DNA of 64,000 nucleotides from Branchiostoma lanceolatum (lineage: Eukaryota > Chordata > Leptocardii > Amphioxiformes > Branchiostomatidae). Positions within the stretch are counted from its first letter, which is position 1, and every line of letters begins with the position of its first letter. The translations under genes and the position numbers were made by a program. The DNA is taken from positions 4,255,001 through 4,319,000 of the forward strand of contig NC_089731.1 of assembly GCF_035083965.1 (NCBI RefSeq). Reading direction: 5' to 3'. Below the pieces are notes generated by a model. The model worked only from the letters and a program-made list of their open reading frames with translations, did not search any database and was not told where the DNA came from. Positions 22,301-33,600 of the stretch are shown here, piece after piece.

Positions 22301-24702
22301 GTGCCATGCTACTTTAATCAGGAATCTAACTATAGTCTTCACATCAAAATCTCATAGTTTTACGTTCATGTTTATGGGTAACATGTAGATGTCTTTCCCT
22401 TTTACAGATATACAGCTTATAAGGTGCATTATAAAGATTTATAGTTTTTATTTCAGTGCTTGTGCCAGGTATAATGATTGTCTTTTAAGCCCTAATTAGT
22501 GGATAGGCTTAATTTCATAGTCTACTTGTCTGTGTATGCCTGTCTAAGTTTTTTAAGTGTACTGTCATGTGTACAGGCTTTGTTTATTATGACATCATTC
22601 ATGCCATGTTGGAGAGCTGTGTACATCTGTTACACATGCCAAATTGCTCCTGCTGTACTTCAACATTTTCACTGAGGGATTAGGATTATAATTTATAACA
22701 TATTTTTGGGGATGGGTTTGAATAAATTTCTAAACTACTACGTGGCTACAGCGTCTTTTCTGAAGATATGGGATGATTTTGTACAGTTGACTCAAGGTTA
22801 TCCACTACTATTTGCTTAATCATTTGTGAAGTACAATGTACGCCTTGACTAATATTAGTACTTAATAACATAACTGTTGCTGCACCATTTCCAGGTGGGT
22901 TCGGAAAAGTGAACAGATAGAGAAGGAAGGCACGACAGACACCGGACCCAAGTTGGACCTGGGCTTCAAGGAGGGACAAACCATCACAATCAACATCGGG
23001 GTGAGGATTGCAGCATGTCAGCTCTTATCCTTTCCTCCCTCTCTGTAGAAAGAAAACAAGTTCATTGTTTTCTTTGGTAAAAATGTCAACTTGGTTTCAA
23101 ACTACATGACTGTACTGATGAAATATGGTGGGAAGGACAAACCATCAAAATCAAGCAAAGAGAATTGGAGCAATTGTCAAATCTTATTGTACTGTCTTGT
23201 CTGTCTGTATTAGGAAAACTTGAGATCAGCAAAACCATCCTTTTGGTCAATCTTTTCACTAAGTCTTAATTGACTTTTGGTGCTGTCTGCCATACACAAA
23301 TTTGTTGACAAGTGTTACAGGTTTAATTGTTAAGTTGTTTAATTTTTTATGTAATAGGTGATGACACTGTCCACAAAGTAGTTTGAAAATATGCATTCAA
23401 TTGCTTTCAAAACACAGAATGATGAAAATATGGTACAAAAAATTCCTTCTTGCTCTTGGATTATGATATACATGTATTAAATGTTCCCACCATCCATTCT
23501 CCAGAAGAAGAAAAGCGGTTCCAAAGCGAAGCCCAGTGGAGGAGCAGGAGGGTTCCTGCCCCCGCCCCCTGGGGGTAAGATCCCCACCCTGACCCCGCCC
23601 CCTATGGGAGCTGCAGCCCCACCCCAGCAGCCACAGTCATCTGCAGGTAAAGCTGTGTTCTTTTTGTTCAACAGAATCTTCTTTTTGGTGCAGCTTAGAC
23701 TGAGTTACTTACATAATTGTAGAGCTTTTAGTTTGTGGTATGTAGTAAGCTATTCATAGATTACTGTGTACATCACAACCTGTATATTACTGAGTAAATA
23801 GTATGTAACAGTGGGGTTCAAGCGCCACCAACTGACCAGTCTAACTGGTCCGGACCTTTTAATTTAGCCTAGCGGTTAGTACATTGGGTCATGAGCTGGT
23901 GGCCCGGGTTCTGCGCGGGTTCTAATCCCTGGAGCCAGGAATCTATACTCTTGTGTTCCAACTAATATAGAAAGAATAGACTTGAAAACAATTGTTGTAA
24001 GACAAATGTGACCAGTCCCTTATAATTAGTGCAGTGTAACAGTGATTTCTGCTGTGAGGGTGCTTTTAGGGTCACGGTTGTGGTGTTCTTGCTTTGCTAC
24101 AGGTGGCTTAGGTGGCCTTGGCGGTCTCTCTGCCCCTCCCCCCAATCCCCCCGCTCCCACCCAACCAACACAGTCCAACGCCAATCCACTTTTAGATCTG
24201 GATCCCTTCGCATCGTCGTCGTCAAGTAACACATCGTCAAGTGGCGGAGACTGGGGGGACTTTGCTGGAGCTGGGTGAGTGACGATAATTACCTTGAATT
24301 GTCAGAGGGTCTGCTAGGGAATATCGTGGCAATGCTTGAATTCAAGAGGGTTGACACTGGTTAACAGTAAATTCAGGAGGCCGGCAACGGTTAACAATAA
24401 AAAACTTCACATGTGTATTGTATTTTCTTATCCCCTTTGTCCTTCAAATGTTTCATTGTCGTCTACTTTTGCAGGACAACTTAGAATCATATTGTAGCTT
24501 AAGTTTTAGTTGTAAAGCATTGTTGTTCATTGTAATAGATTTTTGTCCTGTTGTTAACTAATATATTAAGTAAAGAAACCCTCATGTAGTAAAATTAGAA
24601 AAGATGACAATGAAATAAAACTTGAACCAAGATATAACTTTTATCTTTTTTTCCAGGTCCGGTAACAACAACCAGTCTGGAGCCAGCTGGGTGCAGTTCT
24701 GA
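16373..24702 (+). CDS. NECAP: Adaptin ear-binding coat-associated protein (NECAP1/2 type), 8 exons
   Basis: Exons 16373-16461, 20110-20210, 21450-21554, 21969-22050, 22895-23000, 23505-23646, 24103-24274 and 24657-24702 give 280 residues plus stop; human NECAP1 is 275 from memory. NECAP acts on the AP-2 clathrin adaptor during endocytosis. The N-terminal PH-like (PHear) domain spans exons 1-5, with [73 protein letters not shown] and [13 protein letters not shown] Pro/Gly-rich linker follows in exon 6. The tail carries adaptor-binding motifs: DPF at 241-243, WGDF at 258-261 and a C-terminal WVQF, the WxxF signal that binds the alpha-adaptin ear. ATG ATG at 16373/16376 leaves one Met of uncertainty. 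Vertebrates have NECAP1 and NECAP2; this looks like the single pre-duplication form. Intron 1 is 3.6 kb and contains a LINE tail. Confidence 0.95.
16462..20109 (+). other. NECAP intron 1
   Basis: A 3.6-kb intron, the longest in the gene. Apart from the LINE tail near its 3' end I see no coding or RNA gene in it. Confidence 0.6.
19664..19935 (-). mobile_element. LINE 3' end, CR1/L2-like, NECAP intron 1
   Basis: Minus strand reads [20 protein letters not shown] then [14 protein letters not shown] and [13 protein letters not shown], stop at 19744, then GGGGTTATCTGGGGGTTCAA and a (TTGAAG)n tail at the 19664 end. Opposite orientation to NECAP; same family as 12187-12430. Confidence 0.82.
21653..21835. 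mobile_element. MITE family M1, copy 2, NECAP intron 3
   Basis: Arms GGAAAGAGTAGAAATCGGCT and its diverged complement CCAATTTCTACTCTTTCC; right end CCTAGTAGGGGCTA matches the family end GGTAGAGGCTA loosely. Older than the 59.6-kb copy. Confidence 0.55.
23811..23955 (+). repeat. tRNA-derived SINE, family S1, dispersed copy in NECAP intron 6
   Basis: Begins GTAACAGTGGGGTTCAAGCG, then CTAACTGGTCCGGACC, an A-box TTAGCCTAGCGGTTAGTAC and B-box GGGTTCTAATCCCTGG. It is a diverged single relative of the tandem array at 60881-62205. Confidence 0.7.
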
Positions 24703-27547
24703 TTGTAACAGCTAGGGGGCACTTCATGATAACCAACTTGAATTGCAACTTCATTCACTCTATATGCATGTAGACTATAACAATTAATCCTCCGCAAGCT
24801 TTCTCAGAATCCATGCATTTTTATTGTAACCCTTTTTTCAAGCCCTAGGCCTAATCATGCTCATTGTGGAAAATTTGTTCCAGTATATTTTTTGTTTTGA
24901 AGAGACCTGTGAATATGTTAGTTAATGCTTTGGTGCTGCAGAAAAAAAAATCAAGTATGGAAATACCGCACTGCATTCACGCCAGTTAAGGGGAAATTTT
25001 GAGCATATTTTCAGAATCTAACTTCACCAAGCATCAAACATTGGGGACTATCTATAAATGACAAAAAATGACACAGTTGTAACACAATACATGTAATCTG
25101 CAATCCAAAATCGTAGGAACCTAGAAGAAATTCATTGTTTCAGCCTCACTTCACTACCTTAGCACCTCACCAATTCTGTAGGCTGCAAATCTCCTAGCTT
25201 GCCTCTGCAGAAAATGATGAAATCTTGGTTGTCACAGATCAACATTGTACATATTTATGGATAAATCACTCATAAATCTATAGTACTAATCATCTCACAA
25301 TTTAGGAGAAAAGTGTCTCCATATATATAAGATAGGGGATACATGATTGTACATTGCTTACTTTGCTTAAGGCGGTCCATCGATACATGATTGTACATAC
25401 TATCAAGGGAAAGGCATATAAGAAGCAGATTATCTAGTGCATGTATTAAAGGCTGTGTTTCACTTCCTGGTCAGTTGATATTTGTTGAAATGTATGAAAA
25501 TACATTGTGCTAGTAATACATGTGTTCTTGTAGCATTCTCTCATGCCCGGGCCAGCCCGACCTGTCATTTTTATTACACAAAATGCAATAGTACGTAGCA
25601 GCTCTGACCTATGTGCTAACTATCCATCCTTCTTGCTGTTTTAGTGTTATCCATCCATCAACCAATCAGATACTTCCCTGCTTGTTGTTGGAGGGAAAGT
25701 CACTGGCCAATCATGTTGCAGCGTACAGCCAAGAGGTAAAATGATTGGCTGATAACCTTCCCTCCATCAACAGGAGGCTGTTGGTTGGCCAATGCTGATG
25801 TAGCTAGAAGGACAGATAGTACACCGATAGACTAGAAGCATTGCTTGCTATTTGCATGTACATGTATATTTTTCAATACAAGTGGCGGACCTTGCAGAAG
25901 AGGATGACTGTTGCATTGTGCCACTCATAGACTCCTAAACACACATTCATAGCCAAAATGGGAGAGATATTACCTGAAACTGTGGCTTCTTATTAATGAA
26001 AAAGTAGGTTCCATTGCCATAACAGGCAGCAAAATGCTTACTTGGGGGTATTTCCATCTTCACTTTGACTGTCATAACTTCTTGAGTATTGCAAATTGAA
26101 GCAAAGCTTTATTGATGGTGTCATTGTGTATTCTGTCTGTTTCATCAAGCTGAAAGACAACCATGTAATTAAAAGTAACACGCAACACCAAATTTATAGG
26201 ATCATAGGAGGGTAAATTATATCTATTGTTAGCTACCGATACAAAAAAAGGAATTAAGAAATAATAATCTAGATGGTTGGTAATAGGATGGTTCAAAATG
26301 TAGATAATTTGGTGCAGGAAGGATCGTTGTAACCAAGTGGAAGGTGTTGGTTGTATCTGATGTACTTATCTTTTAGGAAACATGCAAAGAGATCAAAATT
26401 GTGTGTCAAAATTGAAAGACCCAACCTGTGTGATGTACATGTATGTGCTGAATGTTAGCATTAGTATCTTTACCTGATTGTATATAGGGGAGAAACAGTT
26501 GCACCTGAAGAGTTTAAGACTATGGCAGCCTAAAGAAAATCTTTATAAACTGATTTCTGTTCTAGACACTTCTGGGGAATGATTTTGCTGATATTTGGAT
26601 ATAAACAGATGTGGAAGAAAACAATGATATTACATGTATACGATCCTTAAAAGAAATGTGTTGAACACACATTCCTCTGTTTGCATTTTTGTTGTGTTGC
26701 CTTCTTTGTAAATTACTTTCGTTTTGAAATATGAAAAGAAATAGAGTTACTTCGTTTGTGTAAGTTGCGGGGTGTTTGCTTTTTTTAGAGGACATTTGGA
26801 AAATTGTTACAGATGCAACTGTGATTAAATTAAATCTATTTACTTTCATGGTGATTTTATTTTGCAGTAGCTACAGGAGGGAAAAGGGAACCACAAAAAT
26901 TAAACTACTGCGAAAATTTCAAGATTTACAATATGAACACATACAGTTTGTGATGTAAGATCTGATATCTCAGTTAAGTTGCTGTTTTAAGTTTCTTTTT
27001 TAACAAACTACTTAAATTCAGAAGTTGTACAAAAGTGTCATGGTGGATGGTTTAGGCTACTTTTGTTTCTTGGATATCTTAAAGTACTTAACATTCGAGC
27101 TCAGCGCAAGCACAGAATTTGCAATTTCAGCCGACAAAATTTGTCAATCTGCACCAGTTTTTGTGTCACTTGGTAAATGCCTGGCATAAATTGACATAGT
27201 CCAGTGCGATACCCACTCGTAATGATTACTAAACTGCAATGTAAACCAATTTATCAGTCTATTGCTTCAGACTTGAAGCCAAACTGCTGTGTAGAAAAGG
27301 GACAAGACTTCATTCTGTTTGTACACTTACGAGAAGCCAAATGTGTGGTATCTGCAATGTACTACATGTGTAGTAATGTCAGTGTGATAGCCATAGATGT
27401 GGCCTTGTCAGGCTTTTATTCGTTTCAACCGTCATCCTTTGAGTTGATTAACAGGTGGATGTAGTTATATGTACTAAAAGCTAAAAAAGAAGTTGTATAG
27501 TAGGCTATCGATGTCCTGTGCTGTAGTTTTAAGATTTAACTCTGAGT
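24703..27547 (+). other. NECAP 3' UTR and intergenic DNA
   Basis: AT-rich, no gene recognised. An imperfect inverted repeat around 25650-25790 (CAACCAATCAGATACTTCCCT against GATTGGCTGATAACCTTCCCTCC and TGTTGGTTGG) suggests another small palindromic element. Confidence 0.4.
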
Positions 27548-27789
27548 CAGAGCTGTCTCCAGCTTTTAGTTTCATCTGTCCCACACTTATTGTTTGGGAG
27601 CCCAAGTTGTTGATTTTGTTGTTAAATCTGGCATTTTAAGATTACAAAAATACATTTTCATCAATTTCACATCATGAAGTTGAGCTTTCTTGGATAGATG
27701 GTGTGAAATCTTTTTCTGTCTCAACAAGCAGAGTTGAACAAGCAAATTTTCATCCCGGGACGGAGGGACGGGTCCTGGAGACAGCCCTG
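27548..27789. mobile_element. hAT-like MITE, older copy
   Basis: Ends CAGAGCTGTCTCCAG and complement of CAGGGCTGTCTCCAG. Interior (GAGCCCAAGTTGTTGATTTT, ACAAAAATACATTTTCATCA) matches the copy at 28089-28310 in direct orientation. Its flanking 8 bases agree only partly. Confidence 0.7.
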
Positions 27790-28088
27790 GTCTAAATGAA
27801 GAAAAATAATGGAAGCTAGGTTGAATACGTTTTGTTTTTAGAAGCAGGCTATGTTGGGACTATGCGAGGCTAATAATGATATACAGGTGATGTTATGATG
27901 TACATAATATATAGCAGGAATGAAGAAATCCCCAGGGATTGGAATAAACTCTTTGCTTTGCAAAGGCTGTAGAGAACAGTGTTGTGTCGATGTCCTTGGT
28001 ACTGAAAAGCCACTTAGTTGTGTCTGAGGAATATGACATTGTAGAGTGAGAGATCTACAGAGAATAAGTAAGTGAGTACAGTCTGTAG

Positions 28089-28310
28089 CAGGGCTTTGAA
28101 TATATTTCCGTCCCACTCATTGTTTGAGAGCCCATGTTTTTGATTTTCAATGTTGAATCTGTCATTCTAAGCTTACAAAAATACATTTACATCAGTTTTA
28201 GGTCATGAAATTGATATTTTTTTTGGACGGACAGGGTTGAATTTTTTTCCGTCCCAACAAGAAAATTTCCGTGGTGGGACGGAAGGACAGTTGGGACTAA
28301 GGGAGCCCTG
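28089..28310. mobile_element. hAT-like MITE with perfect 8-bp target duplication
   Basis: Ends CAGGGCT ... AGCCCTG; GTCTGTAG flanks it exactly at 28081-28088 and 28311-28318. 222 bp, no coding capacity, 300 bases from a sister copy. Confidence 0.8.
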
Positions 28311-28318
28311 GTCTGTAG

Positions 28319-30625
28319 TTAGATAATTATGAGTTGATTGAGACATCGGTGTATGTGATACCCAAGCTTTCAATCAGTCCTCTGATCCCTCTCAAGCACT
28401 TTGTGTACGGAAATAGTATTATAGAACCTTTATAATGTCAATTACCATCACAGATGAACTTTCATTCTGAGACTGTTACATGTACTATGAAACAAATTTT
28501 AATTGCACTAATTACTTTTAATTAGAAATATGCTCGTTATTGACAGACGGTCATGTACTTAATAATATATCAACAACATCCAAACACGAAGAACATCAGA
28601 CCATGTTGAAGTATCTACAAAGTTTTATTCCTTTTTTTCTTTTAACAGTTACTGTAGCTGAAATATTTTTGTACAGCGAGCAACAAGGACTACAAGCACC
28701 ATCACAGAGAAAGGCATGCTTAAGTACAGCTCTGACAGGGGGCACAGACAGCTCCAATACTTCACACTCACATATAAGGCAACAATTTTCTTACCAGCCA
28801 GTCCAAGATAATAAGATGACCGTGCTTTCTACCAAACTGTAATTGTTTGTATACCAAAAGGCATATTGTTTCAACACTATATTTTAGTCAGAATAATACT
28901 GAAACTGATGTTGAACTTAATGTTAAATGTCACATACCGGTATACATATTAACAGTGTGAATAAAAGTGTAATACCATTTACTGTACATTGCACTGTGCT
29001 TGTACACAATGTATATTTGAATGGACTGCCAAAATTTACTTTATATTGAAGACTGCTCATAGAACATTATCAACAAATTGACTGCTAGTCAAAGACGTAC
29101 ACGATACAGTGCTGCAATAAGATACAAATACCTGCATCAAATAACTGCAGAGCCAAAGTGCAAAAAATACTGCAGATTGCCCAAAATACAACATTGTAAA
29201 GGTACGTGACATGTGTTTGAGTTATTTTACTGTAACAGTTGTTTGGATTAATGGCAGTTACACTTCTGAATGACAAAATTTAAAGCACATATTTTCCTGT
29301 CCATTTTTTACATTTTTCTTTTTGTTCTGCAGCTACAGTACTTATGAAGAGACAGTGAGTGACATGTAACAATTGTCTGCTTTCACCTCTCTTGGTCAAT
29401 TTACAATAACTTTATTTCTGACATATAGACATTAAATACTTAAGGCTTGAATAAAGCTAGAAACAATCCTATCCACCCTTACAGTAAAGGGGTGACGAAT
29501 AATAGTATTAAACTTGACTATATTCATCTGTGTTAACTTATCATTTTGTTGGTTCTCAATTTCTTCAAAGAAAATAATAAAACTCTATTGACAGTATTGT
29601 ACTGGCTAATGAGCATTTCAAATGGAAACGAAAAAGGAATATTGTTTTCAGCTACAAAACATCTTGTGTGCGCTCTGCTTGTTGTATTAAAGATGTGTCA
29701 AGCTGGGTCCATTTCATGTTCATCTCTACTGATTTTGCTCACTTCTTGAAAAGAAACTTACACGTACATCTTAGTCTTAAATGTCTGAGAACTGAAAGAT
29801 TTTCCCCATTGCACGTCTACCTACCTGAGTGTTTAACGGCTTTCTTATAATACTTACACAACCTCCTTTTTTGTAGAGAAACAAAAGTAATACTTTACAC
29901 CAAATAGCAGTTACAGAGTCACTGACGAAAAGTGGTGGATGCTACTTGAAACGTCTGACTGTTCCAAAATCATATCCAGTTGCCCGAGTAACTGTGATTT
30001 GGCATATCGTATTACCTGGATGTCTAACCTTCATAAACATTAAAGTAATACTTCACCGGCTAGTGTACATAGCAGCAGTATTTGCATTATTAACAAGCTA
30101 AGTTGTCTGTAACAAGTAGACAGGACAGGTGGCCAACAGTCTTTGGGCACTTGTAGGAAATTGTACATTAAGTTTGTATGTAAGATGGTTGATATTAATT
30201 CAGATATTGAGAAGTTGGAACTGTAAATGTTCAAAATTATCAGTAGCAAGGTATAGCTTGTTGCAACTTGCTTGCTACAATATGTTTCAGTTTCAATGCT
30301 TTACTTCAAGATTTGATGAGAAATTTTACAATGACGACTTTTAAATGACTGAAAACTGCATGGCCAATCTTTCTGTGTTACACTAAAGTCTTAAACTTTG
30401 TACACATTTTGCAAATCAACTGCAAAATATGAATCTCACGTAGAATATGTCAAGATCTCCTCACATAACTTCCTTAGCGAAGAAGATGTCAGTAGCATCT
30501 TAAGGACAATAAGAGAAAATAATAGACTGTTTCCTTGTCTTCTCAGACTGCTTGTGAGAAGTGACTTTTGTACAATTGCACGGATTTTGAAGTATATAGT
30601 AAAGGTTTCTTGAAATGGAGTTATT
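28319..30625. other. Intergenic DNA between convergent NECAP and MTHFR
   Basis: AT-rich with no convincing gene. At 29950-30030 repeat family R2 occurs (CATATCCAGTTGCCCGAGTAA ... then ACCTGGATGTCTAACCTTCA), also at 36140-36240 and, decayed, at 6145-6240. The MTHFR 3' UTR occupies the right end. Confidence 0.4.
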
Positions 30626-33600
30626 TTACAGGGCATGTACAACTTCAGCCTCCCCATTTCTCTGAATCTGTTCGGCACAACCGTTCTTTGGGACGTCTCC
30701 GGCCCCGTTCACAAACACTCCATCATCATCATCATGGTGGACGCCGTTGGTCTGACCCTTGCCCTTTGCCCTCTGAAGGTCGGCTTCTGCAAACATGTCC
30801 TCGATGACAGTGAACAGGATATTTTCCTAAAAGAAACAAAGAAAAGGAATATTGAAATCTTCAGTATTACTAACTTAACATAATACATCTATTGTATAAT
30901 GTATCTGGAAAAGAAACTTTAACTAGATTTATTTGTTTTAATCTTCCTGAACATGATACTGCCTTTTTTTTTCACTGTGTGCACGACTTGACAAAAAATG
31001 ACAAAAGTCCCCTAGCAGCTTTCTGTGAAATTTCAGGGGTGTGTTTGTGTGTTACTGTAAATGCATTTAAGTTCGCGTGGTTTTATTTCGCGGTAGGGAG
31101 AAAGGAGTGTTCCCGGTGGTTTAAGTTTGCGTTTGAAACAATAGTAGCACTTGTAACAGTCATATGTGGGCAAAAAGTTTCTCAGGGTTACAACTTTGTA
31201 CTGAAGAGTTTACAGCGAAAACCGCAAACATAAAGCCACGGTAAATATTTCTGCATTATTCAACAGTATTCAGAGAGTCCCTTACCCGTGGGAAGTCGTT
31301 GTCGACGAGGTTGACGAGGTACCAGGTGTCGTGGATGTGCTCGATCAATTCCCGCGACTTGGAGTCCTCCGCGTACAGTTGGCCCCAGTACTCCGTCCAC
31401 AACGTGAAAGCCTCGTCCTGATGGTAAAATAAAGAGTTAAAGCAGTCATCCTCAACTGAGGTGAGGCATATTGCTTTTTCAAGTAGATTTTAAGTGGTGC
31501 AATAAGATTTCGCTACGGCTCGCATTATCAGCCAAGAACACTGAGCCACCCCTACTCTTCTCAATAAGCGTGTTGGGTTCTATTACATGCAGTGGTTTTA
31601 CACTTAAGGCCCGCGGCTTTACGTCAAATCCCGATAGGACAGAAATAACAGGGTCTACATGTGGCTAGTCTGAGAGTTTTTACATGGTATTGCTTATAAG
31701 TGAAGACTACTAAATTAGAATTTTCCAAACTACACCCTTACTCATCTTAATGGTTTAAGTTCTACATGTACATGTATGTCTGACACAAGGTATCCTGGGA
31801 CCAAGAGCTCACCTTCCAGAATTTGAAACTGACAGGATCCACCACGGTTGGTTGGATGATCTCCTTCCCGGGGAACACTCCCCAGGTGACTGCGATTGGC
31901 TGCTGCTGGTCACAGTTGGTGTAGTCATCATCGCCCTGTGGTTGGGAGAATCGACAGTGCAAGGGTGAAATATCAACAATTGCATATTACTTGAATGTAT
32001 CAATCTTTCTATACAGTTGGGAGAATTTGCAGATGCATGCACAGGGACTTGAAATGAATGTATTTTACTCAATTTCATAATACTGTACACTTTTATCATA
32101 AAATTACTGTGCCTGTATGTCAACTGAATCTACATGTAGTTTGATACAGATTTGTTTGGTTCTAAGTTTAATTGTTGCCATTACACTCATTCCTACATTG
32201 TATGAGTATTAGCTCAAATATTTCCAAAGTTTACCCATTGGGCAAATGACTGTCTGTAACACAATATGATCCCAGAAACTCACCTCATATTTGATGATGT
32301 GGTAGTTGACATTGGGATATTTGGGTAGGACCTTGAACAAGGCCTGAACATTCTCACGGGAGGTGAAGAATTCTAGGTATGCCTGGAGGTGAAAAAAACA
32401 CAAAGATTAGTGCATTGTAATCATAAATAGCTGTGTCCATACGCAAGAAAACAGTCATTAAGCAACTGGATAGATTTGTAAACAGTCAGATGCTTCAGAC
32501 AGCATCCTGTGTCTTTCCTCAGTGCCTGGACCAGAATCTGGAGATAAGCAGGTAATATGTAACCAACTCAGACTTTTGGTTAAATTTTGGTTGAACTCCA
32601 AATTCTGGTTTATTCAAATTAGAGATTAAATCAAAATGTATCTAGGGAATTGTGGCAACAAGTTCAGTCTGTTTAAAAAAAAAACTTTGAAATGAAACTC
32701 TTGAATTTTGACAGGTGTTTATGCCCACCTTTTGGAAGACGTATCCACCCGGAGTGCCCCACCCGACGACTGGGTCAGTAGAGGGCGCGGCATTGACGTT
32801 GGGCTGTGAGTTGATGGTGAGAACTCCTCTGCTGTTGATTCTGGCCAGCTTGTCGTTGATGATGTTGGTCTCTGCCGCAAGGTCGTCGTCGTTCCAGGGA
32901 ATCTTTCGCACCTGTAGTGGGGAGAGATCAGGACAGAATGTCAACAACTAATCGTAACAATGTGGCTGGTTGCCTTGTGGTGTGTTGGCAGTGTTGCTGT
33001 TAACTTAGAATCTAATTCTTAAGGTCCCGGGTTTGGATTCCTAGTACGTCACAATGCTTTAAGTTAGTTAAATTAAAATCTTTCCGTAAAATGTTAAGAA
33101 TAGTTAAGTTAAAATCCTTCCCATGTATATATATACATAGTTAAGTTTATAAGTCCATCTCCATTCATTGATGGGCAAGCACTACAGCAGGGGGCTACAT
33201 GTAGTTCACTTGTAGTTCAATTAAGTTAAACTGCTGGTCATGAGTGCTAAGCAGAAAAAGCAGTATACTTGCTATTTTTTAAACTAGGTCAGGCCAAGGT
33301 TTGCACTGTACTGTAACTTAACTGTTGTTAGTTGACTTGTTCATTTGTTTCTTGAAAAAAGTATTTCCTGACCTTCTTTCCGTTCTTGCTGTCCCTGCCC
33401 GTGATGTAGTTGGTGAAGACGTCGCACACGTCTTGAAGACACGTCAGCTCGTGGCCCCACATGTCCAGCAGCTCCTCCTTCTTCGCATTCGGCTTCAGGT
33501 AGAACAGGTAATAATCGTTCAGCTCACCAAAGGCTGGAGACTCTGAACTCCCCCTGAAACCACACAAGAACACGACAGTAAATATACATGCATGTACGCT

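Noticed and set aside
28540-28842. 100-codon frame in the NECAP-MTHFR interval
   Set aside because: No homology I recognise, no codon bias, AT-rich intergenic setting.
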